A DNA stretch of 64,000 nucleotides from Streptomyces sp. Tue6028 (GTDB taxonomy: Bacteria > Actinomycetota > Actinomycetes > Streptomycetales > Streptomycetaceae), in NCBI RefSeq assembly GCF_002300165.1, contig NZ_MLCE01000036.1, positions 1-64,000 of the forward strand, read 5' to 3'. A program made the position numbers and the translations under genes. The notes below the pieces were generated by a model that worked only from the letters and a program-made list of their open reading frames with translations, had not been told where the DNA came from and ran no database searches. Below are positions 19,329-28,641 of this stretch, one piece after another; positions within the stretch are counted from its first letter, which is position 1, and each line of letters begins with the position of its first letter.

Positions 19329-19355
19329 GTGCCGTGCCGGGGCCCTACGTCGTGG

Positions 19356-20456
19356 CTACGGCAGCGTCGTGGCCTCGCGCTGGTGGGGGATGCCCGCCTC
19401 GGGGATGCCGGCCTCGGGGACGGCCGGTCCACCGGGCTGCAGAGCCACCGTGCGCGCGGGCGCCGGAATGCGGATGCCCTCCTCCCGGTAGCGCTTGTGC
19501 AGGCGCTTGATGAACTCGTGCTTGATCCGGTACTGGTCGCTGAACTCGCCCACCCCGAGGATCACCGTGAAGCCGATCCGGGAGTCGCCGAAGGTGTGGA
19601 AGCGCACGGCGGGTTCGTGGTCCGGCACGGCACCGGTGATCTCGGTCATCACTTCCGTCACCACCTCGCTGGTCACCCGCTCCACGTGCTCCAGGTCGCT
19701 GTCGTAACCGACGCCGACCTGGACCGTCAGCGTCATCTGCTGTTCGGGCCGGGTGAAGTTGGTCATGTTGGTGCCGGAGAGCTGGGCGTTGGGGATGATG
19801 ACCAGGTTGTTGGAGAGCTGACGGACCGTGGTGTTGCGCCAGTTGATGTCGACCACGTAGCCCTCCTCACCGCTGCTGAGGCGGATGTAGTCGCCGGGCT
19901 GGATCGTCTTCGACGCCAGGATGTGCACACCGGCGAAGAGGTTGGCGAGGGTGTCCTGGAGGGCGAGGGCCACCGCGAGACCGCCCACGCCCAACGCCGT
20001 GAGCAGCGGGGCTATCGAGATGCCCAGCGTCTGGAGGACGACGAGGAAGCCCATCGCCAGCACCAGCACCCTGGTGATGTTGACGAAGATGGTCGCGGAC
20101 GCGGCGACGCCCGACCGGGACTGCGCCACGGCCCGGACGAGTCCGGTGATCACCCGCGCCGCGGTGACCGTCGAGACAAGGATGAGCAGCACGGTCAGGG
20201 ACCGGTTGACGTTGCGTCCGACGACCGAGGTCAGCGGCAGCACCGCGGCGGCCGACGCTACACCGCCGGCGAACGCCGCCCAGGGCACCAGGGTGCGCAG
20301 CGCGTCGACGATGACGTCGTCGCCGCTCCACCGGGTGCGCTCGGCGTGCTTGCCCAGCCAGCGCAGCAGTACTCGCAGAAGGAACGCCGCCAGCAGGCCG
20401 GCGGCGACGGCTATGCCCGCGACCATCAGGTCGTCCAGGGTGAGGGCGCGTTTCAC
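19356..20456 (-). CDS. Small-conductance mechanosensitive channel (MscS family)
   Basis: 366 residues from GTG 20456, chosen because GGGAGG sits seven bases upstream; the longer frame lacks support. About four membrane helices precede the pore helix/beta domain 'LTALGVGGLAVALALQDTLANLFAGVHIL' and 'PGDYIRLSSGEEGYVVDINWRNTTVRQLSNNLVIIPNAQL', the defining MscS region. Opens on membrane tension to release solutes. A C-terminal tail of about 40 residues has a short duplication (PEAGIPEAGIP). Confidence 0.93.
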   Translation of the reverse strand: MKRALTLDDLMVAGIAVAAGLLAAFLLRVLLRWLGKHAERTRWSGDDVIVDALRTLVPWAAFAGGVASAAAVLPLTSVVGRNVNRSLTVLLILVSTVTAARVITGLVRAVAQSRSGVAASATIFVNITRVLVLAMGFLVVLQTLGISIAPLLTALGVGGLAVALALQDTLANLFAGVHILASKTIQPGDYIRLSSGEEGYVVDINWRNTTVRQLSNNLVIIPNAQLSGTNMTNFTRPEQQMTLTVQVGVGYDSDLEHVERVTSEVVTEVMTEITGAVPDHEPAVRFHTFGDSRIGFTVILGVGEFSDQYRIKHEFIKRLHKRYREEGIRIPAPARTVALQPGGPAVPEAGIPEAGIPHQREATTLP

Positions 20457-20655
20457 CGGTGACCTCCCTCGTGTCCGGGACCGGGGAGAGGGCCCGCGGG
20501 CCGAATGCGCTGTGTCGTCACTTGCCACCTGCTCGAATCCGGGAATGCACGATCACGCCCGGACCGGTGTCGGCCGTCCGGGGCGACCGCTCATCCTGCC
20601 GTATCCGGCTGTCCACTCGTCACCACCCCCGAACGGAACCGGCCTTGACGTCCGG

Positions 20656-20854
20656 GGCGTGCGGGACGGAGCCGTCTTTGGTGGTTGGGGCGTGCGGGAC
20701 GGAGCCGGCCTTGGCGGTTGGGCGTGCGGGACGGAGCCGGCCTTGGCGGTTGGGCGCGCGGGACGGGAACCTGCCGTGACGTCCGGAGCGCGCGGGACGG
20801 GTCCGGCCTCGGCGTCCGGACGGCACCCGGGCGGAAACCGGCTTCGGCGTCCGG
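20656..20854. repeat. Six tandem copies of a roughly 33-bp repeat
   Basis: Units at 20656-20688, 20689-20721, 20722-20753, 20754-20786, 20787-20819 and 20820-20854, with a partial copy before. Each begins near GGCGTGCGGGACGGAGCCGG and ends GGCGGTTGG or GACGTCCGG; identity falls toward the right. The array fills most of the 474-base gap between the MscS gene start and the end of the enoyl-CoA hydratase gene. No gene is seen in this gap. Confidence 0.88.
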
Positions 20855-20930
20855 ACCACCACCGACGACGGCCCGAGGCTTCCGGCCGGTCCGTGTCCAC
20901 CTGCCCGGAGACCGGGGTGGTGAGTTTCCG

Positions 20931-21695
20931 TCAGGCCGGGTCGAAGGAACCGTGGCGGCCCGCGCCCGCGCTGAAGCGGGCGGCTCCCTCCTGGCTCTCG
21001 GCCAGCACGCCCATTCCGTGCAGGAGTTCCGTGCGCATGGCGGCCTTCTCGACCAGTCCCTCCTGGTCCAGGACCGAGGCGCGGTCGCTGCGCAGACACG
21101 CCTGCGGGAAGTCGGCGATCGTGGCGGCGAGGAGTTCCGCCTCCGCGCGGGCCCGGCCGGTCGGGACCAGGCGGTTGGCGAGGCCCATCTCGAACGCCTC
21201 GCGTGCGGAAACGGCGCGCCCGGTGAGGATCATGTCCATCGCGCGACTGGTGCCGATGAGACGGGGGAGCCGTACCGTCCCGCCGTCGATGAGCGGCACA
21301 CCCCAGCGCCGGCAGAACACGCCGAAGACGGCGTCCTCCTCGGCGACCCGCAGATCGCACCAGAGCGCCAGCTCCAGGCCTCCGGCCACGGCGTGGCCCG
21401 CGACCGCCGCGATCACCGGTTTGGACAGCCGCAGCCGGGTGGGACCCATGGGCCCGTCGCCGTCCTCGGCGACCTCGTTGCCGCGCTCGGTGCCGATGGC
21501 CTTGAGGTCCGCGCCCGCACAGAACGTGCCGCCCTCGCCCCAGAGCACGGCGACCCTCGCCGTCTCGTCCGCCTCGAACTCACGGAAGGCGGCGGCGAGT
21601 TCGGCGGCGGTCGGGCCGTCCACGGCGTTGCGGGCCGCGGGCCGTGAGAGGACCACCGTGCTGACGTGGCCCTGACGTTCGATGCGGACCGCCAT
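20931..21695 (-). CDS. Enoyl-CoA hydratase/isomerase family protein
   Basis: 254 residues, ATG 21695 behind GGAAGGGG. Crotonase fold: 'VLSRPAARNAVDGPTAAEL', oxyanion-hole segment 'GEGGTFCAGADLKAIG' and 'VIAAVAGHAVAGGLELALWCDLRVA'. In the position of the first catalytic Glu of classical hydratases there is 'CRRWGVPLIDGGTVRLPRLIG', with Asp-Gly-Gly rather than Glu, seen in several family subgroups, so the exact reaction (hydration, isomerisation or hydrolysis of an acyl-CoA) is open. Confidence 0.9.
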   Translation of the reverse strand: MAVRIERQGHVSTVVLSRPAARNAVDGPTAAELAAAFREFEADETARVAVLWGEGGTFCAGADLKAIGTERGNEVAEDGDGPMGPTRLRLSKPVIAAVAGHAVAGGLELALWCDLRVAEEDAVFGVFCRRWGVPLIDGGTVRLPRLIGTSRAMDMILTGRAVSAREAFEMGLANRLVPTGRARAEAELLAATIADFPQACLRSDRASVLDQEGLVEKAAMRTELLHGMGVLAESQEGAARFSAGAGRHGSFDPA

Positions 21696-21757
21696 CGGTG
21701 GACCCCTTCCTACGAACGGTGCGCTCGGTGCGGGCCGAGGCTACCCGCGTCGGCGGC

Positions 21758-22843
21758 TCAGATCACCTTCCAGCGGACCAGCGCGCCCAGAGTCAGCGCC
21801 CCGGGCAGCAGCGGCAGCCACACCGTGATGATCCGGTACGCCAGGACCACCGCCGTGGCCACGGCTGCCGGGCCGCCCGCCGCGACGAGGGCGACGACCA
21901 GCGCGGCCTCCACCGAACCGATCCCGCCCGGCGTCGGCACGAGTGCGACCGCGGCCGTCGCGGCCAGATAGGCGACCGCCATGTGCGCGGGCGGCACCGG
22001 CAGCCCCAGTGCCTGCCCCACGGCCGCCAGCCCGGCCGCCTGGAGCAGCGGGAAGGCCAGCGATCCGCCCCACAGGGCGAGCGCCCGGGCGGGCCGCGAG
22101 TGCACCGAACGCGCCTCGGCGAGCGCGGTGCGCACGAAGGAGAGGACGGCCGTGCGCAGTCGCCGCACGAGGACGAGGACCGCCCCCGCCGCGCACGCCG
22201 CCACGCCGACGCACAGCAGCAGCGGGCCGAGCGCCCCCTCGGGCAGCAGGCTGCCGAGCCGCAGCGCGCCCGGGAAAGCGATCAGCAGTCCCACGAGCAG
22301 ACCGATCCGGGCGATGGACTCCGCCAGCATGTACAGCGCGAGCGCGGCCGACGAGCGGGCGAGGGGCACGCCGCACACCGTCATGAACCGCAGATTGACC
22401 GCGCTGGCGCCCAGCCCCGTCGGCAGCAGGTGGTTGGCCGCGCCCGCCGCGAACTGGGTCGCGAGCAGCCGCCGTGCGGGCAGCCGCTCCACGACCGCTC
22501 CCTGGCGGGTGACGGCCGCCGCGACCCAGGTCAGGCAGGTCGCCACGGCCGCCGCGAGGAGCCAGGGCCACTCGGCGGACTCCAGATGGCCGAAGCCCTC
22601 GGCGAGCACCGACCGATGGCGCACCCCGACCACCAGGACCAGGGCGAGCGGGAGCAGACACAGGGCCGGCCGGACGGCAGGCCGCAGGGGGAAGCGTCGG
22701 GGGAGTCCCTGGGGGAGTCGTACCGCAGTCACATCGGGAGAGGTTTTCCACACCGCACCAACGTGGGGTTGCGGGAGCGGAGACGGCGGCTGACACGCCG
22801 GGCAAGGTGCGGGAGGGGCCGCTTCCCGGTGCTGAGGGCTCAT
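21758..22843 (-). CDS. LPG synthase TM-region family membrane protein (UPF0104)
   Basis: 361 residues, ATG 22843 after AAGGAG. About seven membrane helices, with family signature segments 'RLLATQFAAGAANHLLPTGLGASAVNLRFM' and 'AVALVPTPGGIGSVEAALVVALVAAG'. This is the flippase-like half of lysyl-phosphatidylglycerol synthases without the catalytic domain. A proline-rich, non-conserved 50-residue cytoplasmic head precedes the first helix. The lipid moved is unknown. Confidence 0.88.
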   Translation of the reverse strand: MSPQHREAAPPAPCPACQPPSPLPQPHVGAVWKTSPDVTAVRLPQGLPRRFPLRPAVRPALCLLPLALVLVVGVRHRSVLAEGFGHLESAEWPWLLAAAVATCLTWVAAAVTRQGAVVERLPARRLLATQFAAGAANHLLPTGLGASAVNLRFMTVCGVPLARSSAALALYMLAESIARIGLLVGLLIAFPGALRLGSLLPEGALGPLLLCVGVAACAAGAVLVLVRRLRTAVLSFVRTALAEARSVHSRPARALALWGGSLAFPLLQAAGLAAVGQALGLPVPPAHMAVAYLAATAAVALVPTPGGIGSVEAALVVALVAAGGPAAVATAVVLAYRIITVWLPLLPGALTLGALVRWKVI

Positions 22844-22976
22844 GGGCTCCTTCGTACTGACGGACACGCGTGCGACGCGTGCGGACCCGGCGCCGGACTT
22901 CCCCGCGAAGTCCGCGGACTTCTTCGCACAAGCCGGGATGCTTTTCGCACAACGTGGCGGCTTCTTCGCCCGGTGG

Positions 22977-23007
22977 TTGACCTCGACATTGCTTGAGGTC
23001 CTACCGT
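22977..23007 (+). promoter_or_regulatory. MerR/SoxR-type promoter with 19-bp spacer and operator dyad
   Basis: -35 TTGACC (22977-22982) and -10 TACCGT (23002-23007) are separated by exactly 19 bases, the overlong spacing used by MerR-family activators. The spacer carries ACCTCGACATTGCTTGAGGT (22980-22999), whose right half CTTGAGG matches the SoxR half-site and whose left half CCTCGA differs at one central base. The predicted +1 falls on or beside the ATG at 23015, implying leaderless mRNA. Confidence 0.78.
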
Positions 23008-23014
23008 CTCTCTC

Positions 23015-24943
23015 ATGAGCATGGAGACCACAGCCTGGACACAGCTGCACAGCGTCATGACCGCGCAGCAGGAGCGCCGGCCCTTCGCCCGCGCGACGCT
23101 GCGCCGCATCGGCGCCTTCGCCCGCCCGCACCGCCGCCGCATCGGACAGTTCGTGGGCCTCAGCGTGGTGACCGCGCTGCTCGCCGTCGCGACGCCGGTG
23201 CTCGCGGGGCACGTCGTGGACGCCATCGTGTCCGGCGGCGACGAGGACACCGTCATCCGCCTTGCCGTGCTCATCGCGGTCATCGCCGTCGCCGAGGCGG
23301 CGCTCGGGCTGCTCGGCCGCTGGCTCTCGTCGACGCTCGGCGAGGGACTCATCCTCGATCTGCGGACGGCTGTGTTCGATCATGTGCAGCGCATGCCGGT
23401 CGCGTTCTTCACACGCACTCGTACGGGCGCGCTCGTCAGTCGTCTCAACAACGACGTCATCGGCGCCCAGCGCGCCTTCAGCAACACCCTGTCCGGAGTG
23501 GTCGGCAACCTCGTGACGCTGCTGCTCACGCTCGTGGTCATGCTCACCCTGTCGTGGCAGATCACCCTGCTCGCGCTCGTGCTGCTGCCGGTGTTCGTGG
23601 TGCCCGCACGGCGGATGGGCGGCCGCATGGCCAGGCTCCAGCGCGAGGCGGCCGACCTCAACGCCGCCATGGGCACCCGGATGACCGAGCGCTTCTCCGC
23701 ACCCGGCGCGACGCTCGTCAAGCTCTTCGGGCGGCCCGAGGAGGAGTCCACCGAGTTCGCGGCGCGAGCCCGGCGGGTACGGGACATCGGCGTGCGTACG
23801 GCGATGGCGCAGTCCACGTTCATCACCGCCCTGACGCTCGTCTCCGCGCTGGCCCTCGCGCTCGTCTACGGACTCGGCGGCTGGTTCGCGCTGCGCGGCT
23901 CCCTGGAACCGGGCGCCGTCGTCTCGCTGGCGCTGCTGCTGACCCGCCTGTACGCACCGCTCACCTCGCTCGCCGGAGCACGCGTCGAGGTCATGAGCGC
24001 GCTGGTCAGCTTCGAGCGCGTCTTCGAGGTCCTCGACCTGAAGCCGCTCATCGAGGAGAATCCGGACGCCCGCACCCTGCCCGAGGGGCCCGCGTCCGTG
24101 GAGTTCGACGGCGTCCGCTTCACCTACCCGTCCGCCGACAAGGTGTCCCTCGCCTCGCTCGAAGAGGTCGCCGCGCTGGACACCCGGGGCGGCGCCGAAG
24201 TCCTGCACGGCATCTCGTTCCGTGCCGAACCCGGGCAGACCGTCGCGCTCGTCGGCTCCTCCGGCGCGGGCAAGTCGACCATCGCGCAGCTGCTCCCGCG
24301 CCTCTACGACACCGACGAGGGCGCCGTCCGGGTCGGCGGCGTCGACGTCCGCGACCTGAGCGCCGTGACGATGCGCGAGACCCTCGGCATGGTCACCCAG
24401 GACGGGCACCTGTTCCACGACTCGGTCCGCGAGAACCTGCTGCTGGCCCGCCCGTCAGCGAGCGAGGAAGAACTGTGGGACGTGCTGCGCCGCGCCCGCC
24501 TCGACGCACTCGTCCGCTCCCTGCCCGACGGCCTGGACACGGTGGTCGGCGAACGCGGCTACCGGCTCTCCGGGGGCGAGCGCCAGCGCATGACCATCGC
24601 CCGGCTGCTGCTGGCCCGTCAGCGCGTCGTCATCCTCGACGAGGCCACCGCCCATCTCGACAACACCTCGGAGGCAGCCGTCCAGGAGGCGCTCGCCGAG
24701 GCGCTGGAGGGGCGCACCGCCGTGGTGATCGCCCACCGGCTCTCGACCGTGCGGGCCGCCGACGTGATCCTCGTCGTCGAGGCGGGCCGGATCGTGGAAC
24801 GCGGCACGCACGACGAACTGCTGGAGGCCGGCGGCCGGTACGCGGAGCTGTACCGGACGCAGTTCGACCAGCACGCGGTGAACGGGGCACCGCGGGACGC
24901 GGACGTACCGGACATCGAGGCGGCGGGCGAGGCCGTGGCGTGA
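23015..24943 (+). CDS. ABC exporter, probable SoxR-regulon member
   Basis: 642-residue fused half-transporter. Membrane domain about 30-330; ATPase domain has Walker A 'GSSGAGKST' (about 414), signature 'LSGGERQRM' (about 518), Walker B 'VVILDEATAHLD' and 'VIAHRLST'. No ribosome site precedes ATG 23015, which fits a leaderless message from the MerR-type promoter. From memory, an ABC transporter gene a few genes from idh in S. coelicolor (SCO7008; idh being SCO7000) belongs to the SoxR regulon; the similar spacing here suggests orthology. Likely exports redox-active compounds; the substrate is unproven. Confidence 0.9.
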   Translation: MSMETTAWTQLHSVMTAQQERRPFARATLRRIGAFARPHRRRIGQFVGLSVVTALLAVATPVLAGHVVDAIVSGGDEDTVIRLAVLIAVIAVAEAALGLLGRWLSSTLGEGLILDLRTAVFDHVQRMPVAFFTRTRTGALVSRLNNDVIGAQRAFSNTLSGVVGNLVTLLLTLVVMLTLSWQITLLALVLLPVFVVPARRMGGRMARLQREAADLNAAMGTRMTERFSAPGATLVKLFGRPEEESTEFAARARRVRDIGVRTAMAQSTFITALTLVSALALALVYGLGGWFALRGSLEPGAVVSLALLLTRLYAPLTSLAGARVEVMSALVSFERVFEVLDLKPLIEENPDARTLPEGPASVEFDGVRFTYPSADKVSLASLEEVAALDTRGGAEVLHGISFRAEPGQTVALVGSSGAGKSTIAQLLPRLYDTDEGAVRVGGVDVRDLSAVTMRETLGMVTQDGHLFHDSVRENLLLARPSASEEELWDVLRRARLDALVRSLPDGLDTVVGERGYRLSGGERQRMTIARLLLARQRVVILDEATAHLDNTSEAAVQEALAEALEGRTAVVIAHRLSTVRAADVILVVEAGRIVERGTHDELLEAGGRYAELYRTQFDQHAVNGAPRDADVPDIEAAGEAVA

Positions 24944-24982
24944 CCGCCACGGCGGCCGGCCCGTGACCCGGGCGCAAGGACG

Positions 24983-25068
<86 letters not shown>

Positions 25069-25296
25069 CGCCCGGCGGGTGGGGCTGTGCTGCGCCGCTA
25101 CAGCGGCCGGCCCTGCGGTCCCGGCGCACCGGTGGCGAGGCAGTGGCCGTGACGGCCGCGGCGGCCGGCCCGTGGCACGGGTGCCGCGGTGGGTGAGGCC
25201 GTGGCCGCCGCGGCCCCGGCCGGGCCGCGTGGGTTCGCGCCCCGTCACCGGGGGCGCGACCTCTCCGCCCCCGTGTCCCGCGCCCGGCGTCACGGA

Positions 25297-25302
25297 TAGG
25301 GT
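25297..25302 (+). promoter_or_regulatory. Possible -10 element for leaderless LacI regulator mRNA
   Basis: TAGGGT lies five bases before the GTG at 25308, so transcription would begin at the start codon. The -35 (GTGTCC near 25273) is poor. No ribosome site precedes the GTG. Confidence 0.4.
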
Positions 25303-25307
25303 GAGCA

Positions 25308-26411
25308 GTGATCGACAGGCTGGGCGGGGGAGGAGCGGCGGACGGCATGGGCGGCGCCGAGGAGCGAACGACGACGGGACCCGCGCGACCGACCTCGAAG
25401 GACGTCGCGCGACTGGCCGGCGTGTCGCACACCGCCGTGTCCTTCGTGTTCAACGGCCGCGCCGAGGGCAACCTCTCGCCCGCCACCCAGGAACGCATCC
25501 GGCAGGCCGCCACACAGCTCGGCTACCGCCCCGACCCCGTCGCACGCGGCCTGCGCCGCCGCCGTACGTCGGTGCTCGGCCTGGTCACCGACGAGATCGC
25601 CTCCTCGCCCTTCGCGGGCCGGCTCCTGCGCGGCGCCATGGAGACCGCCTGGGGCAGCGAGAACCTGGTCCTGACCGTGGACTCCGGCGGGGACCCCGCC
25701 AAGGAGGAGGCCGCGGTCGCCGAACTCCTGGACCGCCGCGTGGACGGCATCATCTACGCCGCCATGTCGCTGCGCCGGGTCCGGGTCCCCGAGGGTCTGC
25801 ACCGCACCCACTCGGTCCTCGCCAACTGCCTGCCGGACGACGGCTCGCTGCCCGCCGTCGTCCCCGCCGAGCGGGCCGGGGGCCGCACCGCGGCCCGGCT
25901 CCTCCTCGACCAGGGGCACCGCAGGGTCGGCCTGGTCGGCGGCCTCGACGACATCGCGTCGACCGAACGGCTGCGCGGGTTCCGGGACGCCCTGCGGGCC
26001 GCGGGGATCACCGTCCCGAAGGAGTGGGTCGTACGGACCGGCGGCGAGATCTCCGGCGGCTACGAGGGCGCGCTGCGACTGCTCGAAGGCGTCGGCCGGG
26101 ACCGGCGGCCGACCGGGATCTTCTGCTACAACGACCGGGTCGCGGCGGGCGTCCTGCACGCCGCGACCCGGCTCGGGATCGCCGTCCCCGACGAGCTGTC
26201 GGTGATCGGCTACGACGACCAGGAGCACATGTCGGCCTTCCTCACCCCGCCCCTGACCACGGTGGGGCTGCCGCACCGGGCGATGGGCGAGGCCGCCGCC
26301 CGGCTGCTCCTCGACGCGATCGACTCCGGACGCACGCCCCCGGCGACCGTACGGCGGCTCGCCTGCCCGCTGATCAGCCGCGCGTCGGTGGGACCAGCGC
26401 CCACCCCGTGA
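25308..26411 (+). CDS. LacI-family transcriptional repressor of the fructan locus
   Basis: 367 residues. HTH 'TSKDVARLAGVSHTAVSFVFNG' lies at about 30-51, after a short Gly-rich lead, then hinge 'YRPDPVARGLRRRRTSVLGLV' and a periplasmic-binding-like sugar domain ('GHRRVGLVGGLDDIASTERLRGF', 'PTGIFCYNDRVAAGVLHAA', 'VIGYDDQEHMSAFLTPPLTTV'). Start is GTG 25308 with no ribosome site. Its 3' end overlaps the convergent GH32 gene by 38 bases. It probably controls the neighbouring fructan operon by binding the operators at 31014-31027 and 31093-31110; that link is inferred from position. Confidence 0.9.
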   Translation: MIDRLGGGGAADGMGGAEERTTTGPARPTSKDVARLAGVSHTAVSFVFNGRAEGNLSPATQERIRQAATQLGYRPDPVARGLRRRRTSVLGLVTDEIASSPFAGRLLRGAMETAWGSENLVLTVDSGGDPAKEEAAVAELLDRRVDGIIYAAMSLRRVRVPEGLHRTHSVLANCLPDDGSLPAVVPAERAGGRTAARLLLDQGHRRVGLVGGLDDIASTERLRGFRDALRAAGITVPKEWVVRTGGEISGGYEGALRLLEGVGRDRRPTGIFCYNDRVAAGVLHAATRLGIAVPDELSVIGYDDQEHMSAFLTPPLTTVGLPHRAMGEAAARLLLDAIDSGRTPPATVRRLACPLISRASVGPAPTP

Positions 26412-27774
26412 CGTCGGCGTCCGCCCCGGTCACGGTGAGCTCGGCCGTGTCGTCGTCGCGTCGGTAGACCCGTTCGGTGGCCACGGCACGGTCGTCGACG
26501 AAGAGCTCGACCAGGGAGCCGTCCACGAGGATCCGTACGGTGGTCCGCGGACGCCGCGCCGCCAGCACGAGAGGTGCCGTGCTCCCGGGGCGCGGCCAGC
26601 CGCCGCGGTCCAGGACCACCGTGCCCTCGTCCGGGTCCAGACGGACCGTCAGTTCCGCCCCGGCGGCGGACCGCAGCAGCGAGACGGTGGTCCGTGAACA
26701 GGCCGACACGGTCAGGTCGTACGCCTCGGGCAGTCGGCTCCGTCCTCCGGTGCCGGTGACGAACGGCTCGTCCGCGCGCAGCAGTTCGAGTTCCGGCGCC
26801 GGGGCGACCCGCAGGGAGCCGTCGGGGTGCAGGTCCACGACCCGGGGCGCCGTCAGGACGCCGGCCCAGCCGCTCCGCTCGGTGTCGGTCCGCGCGCGTG
26901 CCTCCCACGACCACCCCCACGCCAGGACGCGCCCCGCGTCCTGGAACACGGCCGGCGCGTAGAAGTCGCGCCCCTGGTCGAACCTGCCGCCCGAACGCGT
27001 CACCAGGCGCAGACCACCCTCGCCGTCCTCCTTCAGACAGCCCGTCAGATAGCCGGTGGCGCACGGATCTCCGTCCCACAGCGAGACGACGAGCACCCAC
27101 TCCCCGTCGTGCGCGGCGAACAGCTGGGGGCACTCCCAGCCGACCGCCCCGTCACCGAACAGACCTGCGGCCACTGGGTCGTTGCCGTCCAGGAGGACCC
27201 CGGCGAACCGCCACGCCGTCAGGTCCTCGCAGTCGTAGAGCAGGACCGAAGGGGTGCCGTCGGAGTGGCCCGCCCCGACCAGGGCCCAGCGCCGCCCACC
27301 GTGCCGGAAGACGAACGGGTCGCGGAACATCACCACGTCCAGTCCCGCGGGCGGTCCGGTCACCACCGGCGCGGGCAGCGGCCGCCACGTGACCAGCCGG
27401 TCGTCGTCGGGCTCTGCGGCGCGGGCCAGACAGATGGCGCCGAGTCCGGTGTGCGCGTGGTCGATTCCCGTGTAGACGGCCGTGGGCACGCCGTCGTCAT
27501 CCACCACACAGCCCGACCAGCAGCCCGCCTCGTCCGGACCGCCGGGTGTCGGCGCGAGCGCGACCGGATGGTGCTCCCAGCGCGCGAGATCCGGGCTGGA
27601 GGCGTGGCCCCAGTGGACGTTCGCGTGCACCGGGGCGTCCGGGTTGTGCTGGTAGAAGAGGTGGTAGCGGCCGCGCCAACGGAAAGGCCCGTTCGGGTCG
27701 TTGATCCAGTTCGCGGGCGGACGGACCCGGAAGCGCGGGGCGTGCGGGTCACGGGACGGAGCGGCGGGGCTCAA
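26374..27774 (-). CDS. Glycoside hydrolase family 32, intracellular fructosidase
   Basis: 466 residues with no signal peptide. The three GH32 acidic motifs are present: 'NWINDPNGPFRW' (nucleophile Asp), 'FRDPFVF' and 'WECPQLF' (acid/base Glu). C-terminal beta-sandwich 'ILVDGSLVELFVDDRAVATERVY'. The start is TTG 27774: AGGAG lies nine bases upstream and TTGA overlaps the permease stop, so coupling is likely. Last gene of the operon SBP-permease-permease-GH32; it would split imported fructo-oligosaccharides or sucrose inside the cell. Confidence 0.93.
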   Translation of the reverse strand: MSPAAPSRDPHAPRFRVRPPANWINDPNGPFRWRGRYHLFYQHNPDAPVHANVHWGHASSPDLARWEHHPVALAPTPGGPDEAGCWSGCVVDDDGVPTAVYTGIDHAHTGLGAICLARAAEPDDDRLVTWRPLPAPVVTGPPAGLDVVMFRDPFVFRHGGRRWALVGAGHSDGTPSVLLYDCEDLTAWRFAGVLLDGNDPVAAGLFGDGAVGWECPQLFAAHDGEWVLVVSLWDGDPCATGYLTGCLKEDGEGGLRLVTRSGGRFDQGRDFYAPAVFQDAGRVLAWGWSWEARARTDTERSGWAGVLTAPRVVDLHPDGSLRVAPAPELELLRADEPFVTGTGGRSRLPEAYDLTVSACSRTTVSLLRSAAGAELTVRLDPDEGTVVLDRGGWPRPGSTAPLVLAARRPRTTVRILVDGSLVELFVDDRAVATERVYRRDDDTAELTVTGADADVTGWALVPPTRG

Positions 27775-28625
27775 CGGTTGACTCCTGCTGAGGTGATGCC
27801 CTCACGGAGAGGGCGCTGGCCGACGACGAACACGGCGACGGCGGGAAGCATGGACAGGACGACTCCGGCGAGGACCACCGAGACGGAACCGGTGCCGAGA
27901 TTGCCCTGGAGGGAGACCAGCCCCAGAGGCAGCGTGTAGTTCTGGCCGGAGGTCTCCAGGATCAGCGGCCGGAAGAACTCGTTCCAGTGGTAGTTGAAGG
28001 CCAGCACGCCGACGATCGCGAGACCGGGCGCGGCCAGCGGCGCGTACACGGACCGGAAGATCCGCCACGGGCCGGCGCCGTCGAGCATGGCCGCCTCCCC
28101 CAGGTCCCTGGGCATGCCCAGGAAGTACTGGCGCATCAGGAAGGTCCCGAACGCGGTCGGGAAGGCCGGGACGATCAGCCCGAGCAACGTGTCCGTCAGG
28201 CCCATCGACTTCAGGACCAGGAACACCGGCACGATCGTGACCTGGAGCGGCACCATCATGGTCGCCAGGACGAGACCGAACAACGGCTTCTTGAAACGGA
28301 ATTCGAGGCGCGCGAAGGCGTATCCGGCGAGCCCCGCGGTGATCATCTGCCCCACCGCGATCAGCGCGGTCACGAGTGTGGAGTTGAGGGCGAGCAGCCA
28401 CACGTCGATCTGGTCGATCACCCCCCGGTACGCCTCGGTCGTGGGGTGCGCCGGAACGATCGTCGGCGGCAGGTCGAAGGACTCGGCCGGGGTGCGCAGG
28501 GACGTGGAGACGGTCCAGACGACCGGGCCGAGGGTCAGCAGCGCGCACACGGCCAGCACGGCGGCGCGCGCCCAGGGCGCCAGGGAGTACCGCACGCGGC
28601 GGGAGGTCAGGGTCGCTTGGCTCAT
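27771..28625 (-). CDS. Sugar ABC transporter permease, MalG type
   Basis: 284 residues, six membrane helices. EAA loop 'EAAMLDGAGPWRIFRSVYAPLAAPG' contacts the ATPase. Third gene of the fructan-uptake operon, 16 bases after the MalF-type partner. No ATPase gene is present locally; Streptomyces sugar importers commonly share the MsiK ATPase encoded elsewhere. Confidence 0.93.
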   Translation of the reverse strand: MSQATLTSRRVRYSLAPWARAAVLAVCALLTLGPVVWTVSTSLRTPAESFDLPPTIVPAHPTTEAYRGVIDQIDVWLLALNSTLVTALIAVGQMITAGLAGYAFARLEFRFKKPLFGLVLATMMVPLQVTIVPVFLVLKSMGLTDTLLGLIVPAFPTAFGTFLMRQYFLGMPRDLGEAAMLDGAGPWRIFRSVYAPLAAPGLAIVGVLAFNYHWNEFFRPLILETSGQNYTLPLGLVSLQGNLGTGSVSVVLAGVVLSMLPAVAVFVVGQRPLREGITSAGVNR

Positions 28626-28641
28626 GGAAGGCTCACCCGGC

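Noticed and set aside
20553..20900. 115-codon minus-strand frame with 11-residue repeats across the 33-bp array
   Set aside because: The periodicity follows from the 33-bp DNA unit; no ribosome site or conserved part was seen.
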